A DNA stretch of 64,000 nucleotides, from NCBI GenBank assembly GCA_948473115.1, contig CAOKWI010000014.1, positions 1 through 64,000 on the forward strand, in the 5' to 3' direction. The notes beneath the pieces were generated by a model, which was given only the letters and a program-made list of their open reading frames with translations, searched no databases and was not told the origin of the DNA. This document shows, one piece after another, positions 44,502-53,780 of the stretch. The DNA comes from an uncultured Lachnospiraceae bacterium. GTDB lineage: Bacteria; Bacillota; Clostridia; Lachnospirales; Lachnospiraceae. How positions within the stretch are numbered: position 1 is the stretch's first letter; each line of letters starts with the position of its first letter. Both the position numbers and the translations under genes were made by a program.

Positions 44502-46276
44502 GAAAGCAGAATTCGGAATTTTTGACGGCATTCACATCAGAAGCCAGCAATGACATTAAAAATACAGATTACTTCGGGTTTGTGGAACTGGATGATTATG
44601 CCTGTTATGTCATTGCGGATGGGATCGACGACCAGCTGGAGGCCCTGAGCGCAAGACTGGCGGTCACGGCGGCCACCAACGCATTCCTGGAGGCTCCGTC
44701 CATGGGGCGGCGCACCGTCAAAAGATGCCTCAGGGCGGCCAATAAGGCACTCCTGGAGGCAAAGAGCAAGACCAGGCTGAAGGCATCCGTACTGATCGTG
44801 CTCACCAACTATGTGAAGCTGCGGTATGGACAGGCAGGCAATATCAGGCTGCGCCTGTACCGCAACGGTTTTTTGCAGCATGCATCGGCGGATCAGTCCC
44901 TTACCATGGATTTGGTCCGGGAGGAAAAGGTTCCCCGGGACAAGGTGGCGGAACATATTGAGAGAAACAATTTATATACCTACCTGGGCCAGGAGAAGGA
45001 TTTCCGCCCTTATGTGTCGAAGAAGATCAAGCTGACCAATTCGGACGCGGTGGCGCTTTACACACGGGGCGTGTGGGAGCATGTGGACGAAGGAGAATTG
45101 AAGGATCTATTTGCCGACGCCACGGACCAGCCGGGGGAGACCGTGGACAGCATGGAGGATCTCCTGCTTTCAAGGCAGCCGGGAGACTTACAGAAATATA
45201 CCTTTGCGGTGATTTTCGCCAATAAGCTGTTTGTGGATCCGAACCGGAAAAGAAAGATCCGCCGGATCATTATGGTCATTGTCCCGGTCATTGCAGTGAT
45301 CGCAGTCTTGGGGGTGCTGCTGCTGGTGCGGCATAACAGGAGGGAAGACAAGAAAGCGCAGCTGCAGCTGGCCTACACGGATACCATAGAGTATATACAG
45401 ATGAACAATTATACCAGGGCAGGAGAGACCTGTGGCAATGCCTGCAGCCTGGCGGAGGAACTGAAGGACCGTGTCATGCAGGCGGAGCTGGGCAGCTGCC
45501 GGAAACTGATCGAGGCGGTTCAGACTGCCCAGGGTTTTCTGGATGCGGAAGACTACGCGGAGGCCCAGAGGGCTTTTCTGGAAGCATCAAAGCAGGCTGC
45601 ATATGTAGACAATCTGGGCCTGGATTATATCAAGGACAAACTGGAGCTGACAGCAGGCTACCTTTCCGTGTACGACCTGATCTATCTGGGGGACAGCCTG
45701 ACCCAGAATCTACAGTATGACAGGGCGGAGGAAAAGTATCTGGAAGCAAAGGCGCAGGCGCTGAAGCTTTACTTTGACAGCGGGCGCAGCGCGGCCATAG
45801 AGGCACTGGAGAAGCTGTATGAGGAGCAGAAGGCGCTGGCAGAGGCGGAAGAAGAGGCGAGGCAGGAACAGCTTGCCACAGAGGAAGCGGGAGTGAGCTT
45901 CATTGCCCAGGGGGATGTGGCCTTTGCCCAGGGCGATTATGGGAGCGCCCTGGTGTATTATACCTCCGCAATGCAAAAGTATGAACAATTGAAGGATGAA
46001 GTACAGAAGGAAGCATTGCAGGCAAAGCTGGACGCCACGGCACAGAAGATGGCGGATCAGGATAAGCTGGCCGCGGAGGCAGAGGGGTATCTAAACCAGG
46101 CTGCCGAAGCCATGGCTGCCGGGGACTATTCCAACGCAAGGAAATATTACCTGCTGGCCAGGGATGTATATGCCACGCTGAAGGACGAAGAAGGGCTGGG
46201 TGAGGTTTCCCGGAGGATGGAAATGCTGGATATCAAGGAGGGCAGCCAGCCGCCGGTGCAGGAGAGCGATGAGTAG
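44498..46276 (+). CDS. Degenerate PP2C-like protein with membrane helix and TPR-like tail
   Basis: 592 residues. The first about 245 resemble PP2C (VIADGIDDQLEALSARL keeps one Asp-Gly), but the SDG motif reads YTRG and the final Asp-Asn is absent, so phosphatase activity is unlikely. A membrane helix (about 265-283) is followed by about 310 residues of helical, TPR-like repeats (SLAEEL..., FLDAEDYAEAQRAFLEA; ALVYYTSAMQKYEQL), placing the tail on the other side of the membrane or in the same compartment as a scaffold. It could be a phosphothreonine reader or anchor for assembly. Confidence 0.72.
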   Translation: MRKQNSEFLTAFTSEASNDIKNTDYFGFVELDDYACYVIADGIDDQLEALSARLAVTAATNAFLEAPSMGRRTVKRCLRAANKALLEAKSKTRLKASVLIVLTNYVKLRYGQAGNIRLRLYRNGFLQHASADQSLTMDLVREEKVPRDKVAEHIERNNLYTYLGQEKDFRPYVSKKIKLTNSDAVALYTRGVWEHVDEGELKDLFADATDQPGETVDSMEDLLLSRQPGDLQKYTFAVIFANKLFVDPNRKRKIRRIIMVIVPVIAVIAVLGVLLLVRHNRREDKKAQLQLAYTDTIEYIQMNNYTRAGETCGNACSLAEELKDRVMQAELGSCRKLIEAVQTAQGFLDAEDYAEAQRAFLEASKQAAYVDNLGLDYIKDKLELTAGYLSVYDLIYLGDSLTQNLQYDRAEEKYLEAKAQALKLYFDSGRSAAIEALEKLYEEQKALAEAEEEARQEQLATEEAGVSFIAQGDVAFAQGDYGSALVYYTSAMQKYEQLKDEVQKEALQAKLDATAQKMADQDKLAAEAEGYLNQAAEAMAAGDYSNARKYYLLARDVYATLKDEEGLGEVSRRMEMLDIKEGSQPPVQESDE

Positions 46277-46296
46277 GCAGAAAAGAGGTGCCAGGA

Positions 46297-47601
46297 TTGG
46301 AAGAAAACAGCGGATTTGACATGGAAGAGTATATCAACCGGCGCATGCTGGAAATTTCCCGCCTGGAGGACAGGGCGCTGTACAGGGAAGTGGTGGGGGA
46401 CGTCCTCCTGAAGCTGTACCAGTACAATCAGGAGTCCTATGGAAGGCTGGAAGACAGAATACTGAGCGAGGATAAACCGGAACAGGGCGGCTACGCCATA
46501 TACCTGACTATGACGGACAGGGAACATTATGATGCCACGGATGAATTTATGTACCCCATGGCGGAAGAGGATGTCAGGAAGACGGAAGTCTCTTACCAGG
46601 AGATGCGGGAAGCGCTGGCGGAAAAGAGGAAGCTGCGGCTGTATTCCGTATTCCTGGAGGCAAGCGCCTCCCATGTATACCGCATGCTCCAGGAGGACAG
46701 GGAATTCCATGGGATGATCCGGACCCGGAACAGGGAGTACAGGGGTACATTCCTGGTGCGGCGAAACGAAAAATACCTGGACATGGTAAAGGAATTATAC
46801 TACATATTTGCCGCGAATCACCAGCCCTGGGTGACGGTGTGCGAGGCGTATCTGGCCAAGCTGCTGGACGTATATCTGTGTTCCGCGGAAAGCCTGCCGG
46901 AGAAGGATGATATAGAGGAAATCCGCGTTGACTTTGAGGAATATTCGGAGTGGGTCAGAACGGAGATGATCCCTCTGTGGAACTTAAGGAAAATCCACGA
47001 AAAGACCAGCACCTATCCGGAACCCAGCATTGACAAGACCAATTATGAGCATCAGATTTTCTCACACCGCCTGAACGCGGACTGTGAATACCTGGTCATG
47101 AATACGGATGTGGAGATCACAAATATCCGGCGGGTAAAGGGGGATCTGCTGATCACATGCCCTGTGGACAGACCCTGTGACTGGAGTCTGTACCAGGTCA
47201 ATAAAAGAAAAGACAGGCTTCGGTATCCCTATCCCGTACTGTCTAACGGTTACAAGGAAAGCTTCTCGGGAAGCATCACGGAAATGTACCGCAGGAGCAT
47301 CAAGACAAAGGCGGAGATGGCGCGCCTGATCGAATCCTTCCCCTATGACGGGTATGTGTGCTTCCGGGGGATGGAGATAGGCGAAGCGCTTCCAAAGGAT
47401 TGGGAGGGCAGCAATTACAATATGGACGGTTTCATCCAGGACGAGATCCGCATAGGACATTCCAGACAGGTGCTGACCCTTTTCTTTGCGCCTGTTGACA
47501 GGGAGAATTACCTGAATGAGGATATTATGAGTTTTCTGGTGACACAGGTACAGAAGCTCTTTCCGGAGTATCTGTGCGTGGGCAGCATGAAAAGAGAATG
47601 A
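46297..47601 (+). CDS. Unrecognised conserved cluster protein, 434 residues
   Basis: No family is recognised. The sequence is a soluble alpha/beta protein without signal or membrane segments. Its first half is strongly helical and charged; the second (about 245-434) is beta-rich (VEITNIRRVKGDLLITC; YDGYVCFRGMEIGEAL). Start is uncertain: TTG 46297 follows AGAGGTG; GTG 46288 and ATG 46321 are alternatives. In a contractile cluster a baseplate wedge (TssF/TssG-like) role is possible but unproven. Confidence 0.55.
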   Translation: MEENSGFDMEEYINRRMLEISRLEDRALYREVVGDVLLKLYQYNQESYGRLEDRILSEDKPEQGGYAIYLTMTDREHYDATDEFMYPMAEEDVRKTEVSYQEMREALAEKRKLRLYSVFLEASASHVYRMLQEDREFHGMIRTRNREYRGTFLVRRNEKYLDMVKELYYIFAANHQPWVTVCEAYLAKLLDVYLCSAESLPEKDDIEEIRVDFEEYSEWVRTEMIPLWNLRKIHEKTSTYPEPSIDKTNYEHQIFSHRLNADCEYLVMNTDVEITNIRRVKGDLLITCPVDRPCDWSLYQVNKRKDRLRYPYPVLSNGYKESFSGSITEMYRRSIKTKAEMARLIESFPYDGYVCFRGMEIGEALPKDWEGSNYNMDGFIQDEIRIGHSRQVLTLFFAPVDRENYLNEDIMSFLVTQVQKLFPEYLCVGSMKRE

Positions 47602-47616
47602 AAGGCATGGTCATAT

Positions 47617-48309
47617 ATGAATTTCTTATGGGATATCGCACTCAGGGCGGAGAGCCAGGGCATAACGGAAAATGAAATGTTCTTCCGCCAGGCGGAGGAA
47701 TACAGCCCCTTTTCGGAACAGGCGTTTCCCTGCCTGAACGAGAGGGAGGTTCCGGGAAGTGAGATCGAGCTGAATCTCCTGTTCCGGTTTCCGCATATTT
47801 TCCAGGAGCTTTTGTCGGAGGATGGGGCGGATTATCCGGAGCTTGGCAGGTACCTGGTGGATGCTGCGCTGCATATGCTCCTTTATACCGACCTGAGATG
47901 CGGCCTGACAAAGCGCGATGTCTACGTCCGCAGGGTGATGGAGGAGCTGGAGGACGGAAACTTCTGGCGGGAGGCGGCGGAGGACTTTAAGCTGATTCCG
48001 CGTGAAAAGCGCAACCGCCTTGCGACACTTGTGCTGGGACAGATGGAGACAGGCTCCTCCCTCATGTCTTTCCGCAGGGGCGTGCTGGTGCTGTTCCCGG
48101 ACGCCATACTCTACCAGGTCCGGGCGGACAGGAAGAAACTGCTCCTTTACCTGAAAGAAAATGAAACGGAAAAAAATGGGAGAATGCTCCGCTTTGTCCA
48201 GGATATGTTCCTGCCGGTCAGCTACAGCCTGCGCGTATTCTGGAAATACCATTTTGGCATTATCGGGGTGGACGGGGCGATGAAAATAGATGAAATAGCC
48301 ATTTATTAG
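47617..48309 (+). CDS. Unrecognised cluster protein, 230 residues
   Basis: Soluble, mostly helical, with a beta-rich middle (LMSFRRGVLVLFPDAILYQVRADRKKLLLYL). No catalytic motif. It follows the previous gene by 15 bases and is followed by a small palindrome. Position fits a small baseplate partner of the preceding protein. Family unknown to me. Confidence 0.55.
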   Translation: MNFLWDIALRAESQGITENEMFFRQAEEYSPFSEQAFPCLNEREVPGSEIELNLLFRFPHIFQELLSEDGADYPELGRYLVDAALHMLLYTDLRCGLTKRDVYVRRVMEELEDGNFWREAAEDFKLIPREKRNRLATLVLGQMETGSSLMSFRRGVLVLFPDAILYQVRADRKKLLLYLKENETEKNGRMLRFVQDMFLPVSYSLRVFWKYHFGIIGVDGAMKIDEIAIY

Positions 48310-48350
48310 TAACAGTTCAGCCATGAATTGTTGCATGAGCGGAACTGTTA
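48310..48350. repeat. Short TAACAGTTC palindrome inside the cluster
   Basis: TAACAGTTCAGCC and GCGGAACTGTTA face each other directly after the stop of the 230-residue protein. It shares its ends with the 161-base element at 16811, and sits in an 84-base gap, one of the few in the cluster. Confidence 0.6.
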
Positions 48351-48393
48351 CAATTACTGACGGACAGGCAGTAGATAAAGGATGAGGGAAACC

Positions 48394-51015
48394 ATGGACA
48401 GATATACCTACACGCTGAACCAGAAAGGCATTAAAGAAGAAAAACTCCATTATTATACCCTGGAGGAGCTGGAGCTGATGACCACCTACCAGCTGCGGGA
48501 CATCTGCTGGAAGGAACAGATCATTAACGGAATCCAGGCGCCTCTGGACAAGGAGGAGCTGATCCGGCAGATCATGCGTTTCCGGGGCAGGAAAAACAAC
48601 CTTTTTATCACCACGCAGGATGATGCGGGGATAGACAGGCTGGAGGAGCTGCTCAGGACGGCTGCCATCCACGGACTGTCCCAGCCGATCAAGGGCTGTG
48701 CCAAGATTATCACATACAACGGCGTTGCGGTGACTTACTTCGATCATTTCACCATTGGCTACCGTCCGGAGATCGTAAACACCAACGCCCTGCTGGTGAG
48801 CGGAGACCAGGTCTGCGCCATTTTCCAGGTAAAGCAGTACGGCGGACGGACAGACTGCCTGTACCTGACGAAAGCGGCGGGGATAACATGCAGGGAATCG
48901 GCCGTGAAAAGCTATCGCCTGTATTGCATGGAGCGCGCCCAGTCCGAGTGGATATATCGTTTATACCACGCTGACTACGACACACTGCCGGAGCATTTGA
49001 ATTTCTACATGGTTCCTGTCATGGATTTCCAGGTGCGGGAACTGCTGGAAATGAATATGCCGCTGGCAATCGACTTCGGGACCTCCAATACCACAGCTGG
49101 TATATACCTGGATTCCGGATACCTGGAAAGACTGGACGGGGATCCGGTGAGGGAGACCCTGAGGGAAAATGATGTGAATTATGTCACTTACCTCAAGGGC
49201 GACGAGGGGGACGAAGAGGAAGAGACCCCGGTCCTGCCCTCTGTGGTGGGCATCACCCGGATAGACAAGGGCGAGGTGCAGTACGTGTTCGGCTACCGGG
49301 CCGACAGGCTGTTCCGGATGAGTTACATAGACGAGGGCTTCTGTGTATTCTATGACATTAAGCGTTGGATCAACGACCCGGACAGGGAAGAGGAACTGGT
49401 GGACAGAAGCGGGCACCGCTGCTTTGTAAAGAGAAAGGAAATCATAAAGGCATTCCTGGAATATGTCATAGGCTGCGCCACCCAGCGGTTCAAGTGCAGG
49501 TTTGGGAGCCTGCACATCTCGGCCCCGGTGAAACAGAAGAAGCTGTTTGCGGATCTGTATAAGGAGATCCTGCCGGACTACGAGATCGAGGAGGAGGACA
49601 TGCTGGATGAAGGCGTTGCCGTCCTCTACAATTCCATATCGGAGCTGATCAGGGCGGGAAAATACCGGAACAATGAGGAACTGAGGGCGCTGATCATAGA
49701 CTGCGGGGGCGGCACCACGGATCTGTCCTCCTGCCGCTTTTCCATCAATAACCAGAGGGTGTCCTACCAGGTAAATATTGCCACCGCTTATGAGAACGGG
49801 GATACAGACTTCGGTGGGAATAACCTCACCTATCGTATCATGGAGGTATTGAAGATCGCGCTGGCGAGACAGATCGGGGAAACGGACGGCCCCATGCCGG
49901 AGGAAATCATAGAGGAGATGGGAAATGACGTCTTCCGCCGCGTGGACGGGGAGGGAGTCCAGGAGGTCTACCGGATCCTGGATGAGGAATATCGGAAGGC
50001 GGAGGAGATCATTCCCACGAAATTCCGGGAATACGAGCATAGGAGCAACAGCGAATACTATGCGGTGAAGAATAATTTTTACTACCTGTTTCACCTGGCG
50101 GAGCAGGTCAAGAAGGCCTTCTATGGGAAGGAGGAGATCCTCCGCATTGCCGTCTCCAGCATTTCCATCCGGGAGACGGCCACCAGATGCCTGCCGGCGG
50201 AGCGGTTCAAGCTTTCCGTCAGGGAGCAGGACGGGCTGCGGCTGTTAAAGGATATTCCCACCGTGTATCTCAGCGTCAACATCCTGAACCGGCTGCTGCA
50301 GGCGGATATCTACGGGATCGTGAAAAGGTTTATCGAACATTCCTTTGAGGACGGGGAACTGCAGGAGTATTCCATCATGCGCCTGACCGGACAGTCCTGC
50401 AAGATCGAACTGTTCCGGGAAGCGCTGAAGGAATTCATCCCGGGAAAGATCATCCAGTCCTCCAAGAAGGAACGGGAATATTCCGGCGGCTATGCCCTGA
50501 AGCTGATGTGCCTGGACGGCGCCATCAAATTCATCAGGGATAAGAAGTTCGGGTACGCGGATATCCGGCTGAAAAGCGAGCATGCGGCATTCCCCTACAT
50601 CATCACCGCGGTCACCCACACGGGGGAGGAGAAGGTACTGATCCGGAGCCTGGACAGACACCATATCAGGGGGTTCATTTCCAGGAACATGGCGGACCTG
50701 ACCCTGCAGCTCTACTTGAAGGACACCAACGGGAACGAGCGGTATAAATACAATTATTCCGTCAACCCCGACAGGTTCTCGGAGGCGGAGGCGGAGGACA
50801 TTGTGAAGAAGTACCGGGGGAATATCCTGCAGGATGACCTGGATTCCATTGTGAACAGGGAAATGAAATTCTTTGTCATGGCGGACGAGGAGAGATGGGG
50901 ATTTGTAGTGGTCCCGGTTCTTCGAAAGGAAGAGAGGCTGATGCTTGGGGAAGACCATTTCTTCCTGTTTGAGATGGATAACTGGATGACGAATTTCTTC
51001 GATGGAACCAGATAA
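48394..51015 (+). CDS. Hsp70/actin-fold ATPase of the injection cluster
   Basis: About 873 residues, larger than DnaK. An N-terminal segment (about 10-50) has a SAP-like helical look. The nucleotide-binding fold starts near residue 225 with LAIDFGTSNTTAGIYL (phosphate 1); LIIDCGGGTTDLSSCRF (about 435) is phosphate 2, and DFGGNNLTYRI follows as in Hsp70. The C-terminal about 200 residues do not look like a DnaK substrate domain. ATG 48394 has AGGGAAA upstream. With the J-domain protein it could assemble or recycle the sheath, since no ClpV-type AAA+ gene is present in the window. Confidence 0.8.
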   Translation: MDRYTYTLNQKGIKEEKLHYYTLEELELMTTYQLRDICWKEQIINGIQAPLDKEELIRQIMRFRGRKNNLFITTQDDAGIDRLEELLRTAAIHGLSQPIKGCAKIITYNGVAVTYFDHFTIGYRPEIVNTNALLVSGDQVCAIFQVKQYGGRTDCLYLTKAAGITCRESAVKSYRLYCMERAQSEWIYRLYHADYDTLPEHLNFYMVPVMDFQVRELLEMNMPLAIDFGTSNTTAGIYLDSGYLERLDGDPVRETLRENDVNYVTYLKGDEGDEEEETPVLPSVVGITRIDKGEVQYVFGYRADRLFRMSYIDEGFCVFYDIKRWINDPDREEELVDRSGHRCFVKRKEIIKAFLEYVIGCATQRFKCRFGSLHISAPVKQKKLFADLYKEILPDYEIEEEDMLDEGVAVLYNSISELIRAGKYRNNEELRALIIDCGGGTTDLSSCRFSINNQRVSYQVNIATAYENGDTDFGGNNLTYRIMEVLKIALARQIGETDGPMPEEIIEEMGNDVFRRVDGEGVQEVYRILDEEYRKAEEIIPTKFREYEHRSNSEYYAVKNNFYYLFHLAEQVKKAFYGKEEILRIAVSSISIRETATRCLPAERFKLSVREQDGLRLLKDIPTVYLSVNILNRLLQADIYGIVKRFIEHSFEDGELQEYSIMRLTGQSCKIELFREALKEFIPGKIIQSSKKEREYSGGYALKLMCLDGAIKFIRDKKFGYADIRLKSEHAAFPYIITAVTHTGEEKVLIRSLDRHHIRGFISRNMADLTLQLYLKDTNGNERYKYNYSVNPDRFSEAEAEDIVKKYRGNILQDDLDSIVNREMKFFVMADEERWGFVVVPVLRKEERLMLGEDHFFLFEMDNWMTNFFDGTR

Positions 51016-51027
51016 AGGAGGTGTCAT

Positions 51028-51804
51028 ATGTTAGTACAGGCTATTCCATTGTTCCAGGATGCGCATATCTTAAGGAGAAATATGCTGGAGGCTTTGTCCG
51101 ATCATACATTTCTGCTTCCGGAATGCCAGTATCGGGGTTATGCGGACGGGATCCTGGCGGGCTGTGAACTGACCACCACCAGGGATACTATTATCCTGAA
51201 TCAGGGCGTGCTGCTTTATGAAAAAAAGTTGTACTTAGTGAAAGAGCCTATGAGCATCGCGTACCATCCTGCCAATGACCTTACAATTCTGAAGTTAAGG
51301 TTTTCAGACGAGATGCGGGATATCAATTTCATTTACCGGGAAATGGAACTGTTTTTCTCCGGGCAGGAGAAAAGGCAGAGGGGAGAACTGGAACTGTGCC
51401 GCTTTACCTTGCAGGAGGGAGCGAGACTTCGTTGTGAATATCAGGACTTTGAGGATCGGGATACTATCTATGATACATTGAACAGGGTACATGTACCTTA
51501 TGCCGCTGCGGGGCAGTCCACACTGTCCTCCGACATCACAAAAAGTTTTGCCCGGGAAATGCTGAAGATTCCTTCCATAACAGATTTTGACGCCCTTTTC
51601 TGCATGCAGATCCTGGGACAGGATCAACCTGTGGGCAGGGAGGCTCTGGCAGCATACCTTTGGAGGAAGGGCGTGAAAGAACTTCCCGGGCACAGTAATC
51701 ATGATATTTACAGGGAAATGGTAAAGATATTACAGAAAGCAGCCGGGGGCGGGCAGCCGGAGGAAAAAAAGCAGAGGAAAGAATGGAGGGTTATCGTTGA
51801 GTAA
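51028..51804 (+). CDS. Unrecognised cluster protein, possibly baseplate
   Basis: 258 residues. The first about 110 are beta-rich (YADGILAGCELTTTRDTIILNQGVLLYEKKLYLV), a pattern seen in shell-type baseplate or fibre-base domains such as the start of TssK; the rest is helical. GGAGGTG precedes ATG 51028. Its end overlaps the DUF4280 gene by 8 bases. The TssK comparison is by look only. Confidence 0.45.
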   Translation: MLVQAIPLFQDAHILRRNMLEALSDHTFLLPECQYRGYADGILAGCELTTTRDTIILNQGVLLYEKKLYLVKEPMSIAYHPANDLTILKLRFSDEMRDINFIYREMELFFSGQEKRQRGELELCRFTLQEGARLRCEYQDFEDRDTIYDTLNRVHVPYAAAGQSTLSSDITKSFAREMLKIPSITDFDALFCMQILGQDQPVGREALAAYLWRKGVKELPGHSNHDIYREMVKILQKAAGGGQPEEKKQRKEWRVIVE

Positions 51805-53116
51805 AATAGAAGAGGAAAGAGAGACGCAATTTACCGATGAAGAGAAGAAGCAGTATGCAACACGTTTAATGAGAATCAGGTGTACCTGTGGAACCAAGGA
51901 AAATTATATTAATATACCGACAGACCATGGCGTGGTGGCGGGGGAAGACCAGCAGCCTCTGTTAAATGCAAATGATCATATAGGGGGTGAGGGGGGAAAT
52001 ATCATTCACTTTGGAAAATGCCATTCTGAGCATAACCCTCACCGTACATTCCTTCGGACTGCATATACGGTGCTGTTTCTGAACAGTGCGGATATAGCTG
52101 AAGATTTGGGGATCATCAGCCTTGACTGTACGCCGGTTGTGGAATATGTATGGGAAAATGTCAACGAAAAACACAGGCTTGACGGAGCGCCGGCCCTGCT
52201 TCTGGGAAGCTGCGCCACCTGCCGGTACGGCGGAACAATCGAGTTTGTCAAACAGGATACGGAGGATGTGGAGACTATTCCGCAGGAGTTCGATTCAGAG
52301 GAAGAGGCAGAGAAGGCGGCGGAGGAGGCTGAGAAAAGAAACATTGTCAGGAAGGAGACGGAAGCGCTGGTGGCAGCAGCCATGGACAGGATTGCTTCCA
52401 CCGGGGAAGAGGGTGAGCAGGCTGTGAAAGATGTCCAGATGTATCTGTTGCTTGCCGCTGTCCAGTCGGCAGATCCGAAAACAGGTATTGAGTCTTATGG
52501 GATTGAGGAAATGATACAGGACGGATGGTATATCCCGCGGAGGTATATTCCTTCCCAGGAGACAATAGAAAACAATTATACCTACAATTTGAATGTAATT
52601 CCATCATTTTATGAACAGGGTCTTGAAAACGGGAGGCTCATACGTCCGGGCAGTCTGGAGGACTACCGTATCAGTCATTTTGATGTGTCGCAGGCAGGAT
52701 CCGGGACATTGGCTGTTCATAATGTAAACCAGATCCTGGAACCGGAACTGTCTGTCAGTCTTCCGGACACCATTCGGGAAATGGAGCCGTATGGATTATT
52801 GAGTACTCCGTATGGGCTGGCGACCTGTGGGTTCAAGGATTATTTTTACCGTAATAACATGCAGATGAGTTATGAGGTCACGGATATCGCTTCCGGTATC
52901 GGGGCGGCAGATGCAGGGATCATAATGTATGCCACCTGGGGAAACATACACTATGTGGCCTGTCGTCCAAACGAAGACGGGACGTTTGACTTTTATGACA
53001 CTGAATATGAACAGGGGAAGCAGACCATGCAGTTTGAGGAATTTATGGAGTCCCTTGGAGAGGAAGACCTTTTGGGAATGGCGGCTCTCGCCATATCAAA
53101 AGGTGAGAACCAGTAA
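51797..53116 (+). CDS. DUF4280 (PAAR-like) protein with papain-like C-terminal domain
   Basis: 439 residues from TTG 51797 (GGAGGG upstream). Residues about 20-155 show the DUF4280 pattern: CTCGTKENYINIP, NANDHIGGEGGNIIHFGKC, then CTPVV and a late PALLLGSCATCRYGG; this is a PAAR-like spike tip. A coiled acidic linker follows (155-215). The last about 200 residues resemble papain/C39-like domains of clostridia (a GCGPIAVYN-type motif, later HYV and YD), but the expected catalytic Cys is Ser (GSGTLAVHNVNQIL, about 306). His (NIHYVAC) and Asp (FYDTE) remain. It could tip the spike and carry a dead or altered effector. Confidence 0.72.
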   Translation: MSKIEEERETQFTDEEKKQYATRLMRIRCTCGTKENYINIPTDHGVVAGEDQQPLLNANDHIGGEGGNIIHFGKCHSEHNPHRTFLRTAYTVLFLNSADIAEDLGIISLDCTPVVEYVWENVNEKHRLDGAPALLLGSCATCRYGGTIEFVKQDTEDVETIPQEFDSEEEAEKAAEEAEKRNIVRKETEALVAAAMDRIASTGEEGEQAVKDVQMYLLLAAVQSADPKTGIESYGIEEMIQDGWYIPRRYIPSQETIENNYTYNLNVIPSFYEQGLENGRLIRPGSLEDYRISHFDVSQAGSGTLAVHNVNQILEPELSVSLPDTIREMEPYGLLSTPYGLATCGFKDYFYRNNMQMSYEVTDIASGIGAADAGIIMYATWGNIHYVACRPNEDGTFDFYDTEYEQGKQTMQFEEFMESLGEEDLLGMAALAISKGENQ

Positions 53117-53151
53117 TACAGTAAAAGCGCTGCGGACAGATCAGCAGCAGA

Positions 53152-53778
53152 ATGAGAGGAATTATGGTATATACGGACGAAGCGATACTTTTGATCAGGG
53201 AGCAGATGAAGCAAACTGAAAAAAAGAGCCATTCCGACGAGGTGATCGAGGAGGAACTGAAACAATCAATCTATGACGAAGAGGTAAAGATATTTCGTCT
53301 GCCGGTAAAGTTTACGGATATGGAACTGCTGGAAGGCAGGATCACCATGAGGCTTCCCGAAGATTTCACTCCGCGTACGCAGGAAGAGATTGCGAGAGCA
53401 TTTTTCCTGAAAGACAAACCCCAGTATGTCTACTGCAATCCTTATCTGGACTTTGCCCTGACCATGAACTGGACAGGACACCAGGTCAGCAGGGACACGC
53501 TTTTTGAAGCAGCCAGGGATGTGGAGTCTGTGTTGGACAGGGTCGGTCCTAAGACACAGTTCCTTGGGAGACATCAGCTGAAAAGAGAAGAGGGCAATCT
53601 TGCAATCTGCCAGCTGCTTGCCAATGCTCTGGACGGGGTAACTTATATGGCTATGTTTTTTACCTCTGTGGAAGGAAGGCTCTTGATGGGTTCCCTGTCC
53701 TTTGACCAGAAGTTGAGTAAAAGGCTGGCCCCGCTGGCGGATGAGATCGTAAAATCACTTCGGATCAGGGAGGAGTAA
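53152..53778 (+). CDS. DcrB/DUF1795-like effector chaperone (Eag-type)
   Basis: 208 residues, soluble, no signal. The alpha/beta core (about 45-205: FTDMELLEGRITMRLPEDF, then EGNLAICQLLANALDGVTYMAMFFTSVEGRLLMGSLSF) resembles DUF1795/DcrB proteins. Type VI Eag chaperones of this fold shield membrane helices of Rhs effectors. Here a VgrG gene follows by 2 bases and the VgrG-Rhs protein nearby has such a helix. Start at 53152 or 53164 (GAGAGGAATT upstream). Confidence 0.68.
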   Translation: MRGIMVYTDEAILLIREQMKQTEKKSHSDEVIEEELKQSIYDEEVKIFRLPVKFTDMELLEGRITMRLPEDFTPRTQEEIARAFFLKDKPQYVYCNPYLDFALTMNWTGHQVSRDTLFEAARDVESVLDRVGPKTQFLGRHQLKREEGNLAICQLLANALDGVTYMAMFFTSVEGRLLMGSLSFDQKLSKRLAPLADEIVKSLRIREE

Positions 53779-53780
53779 GC

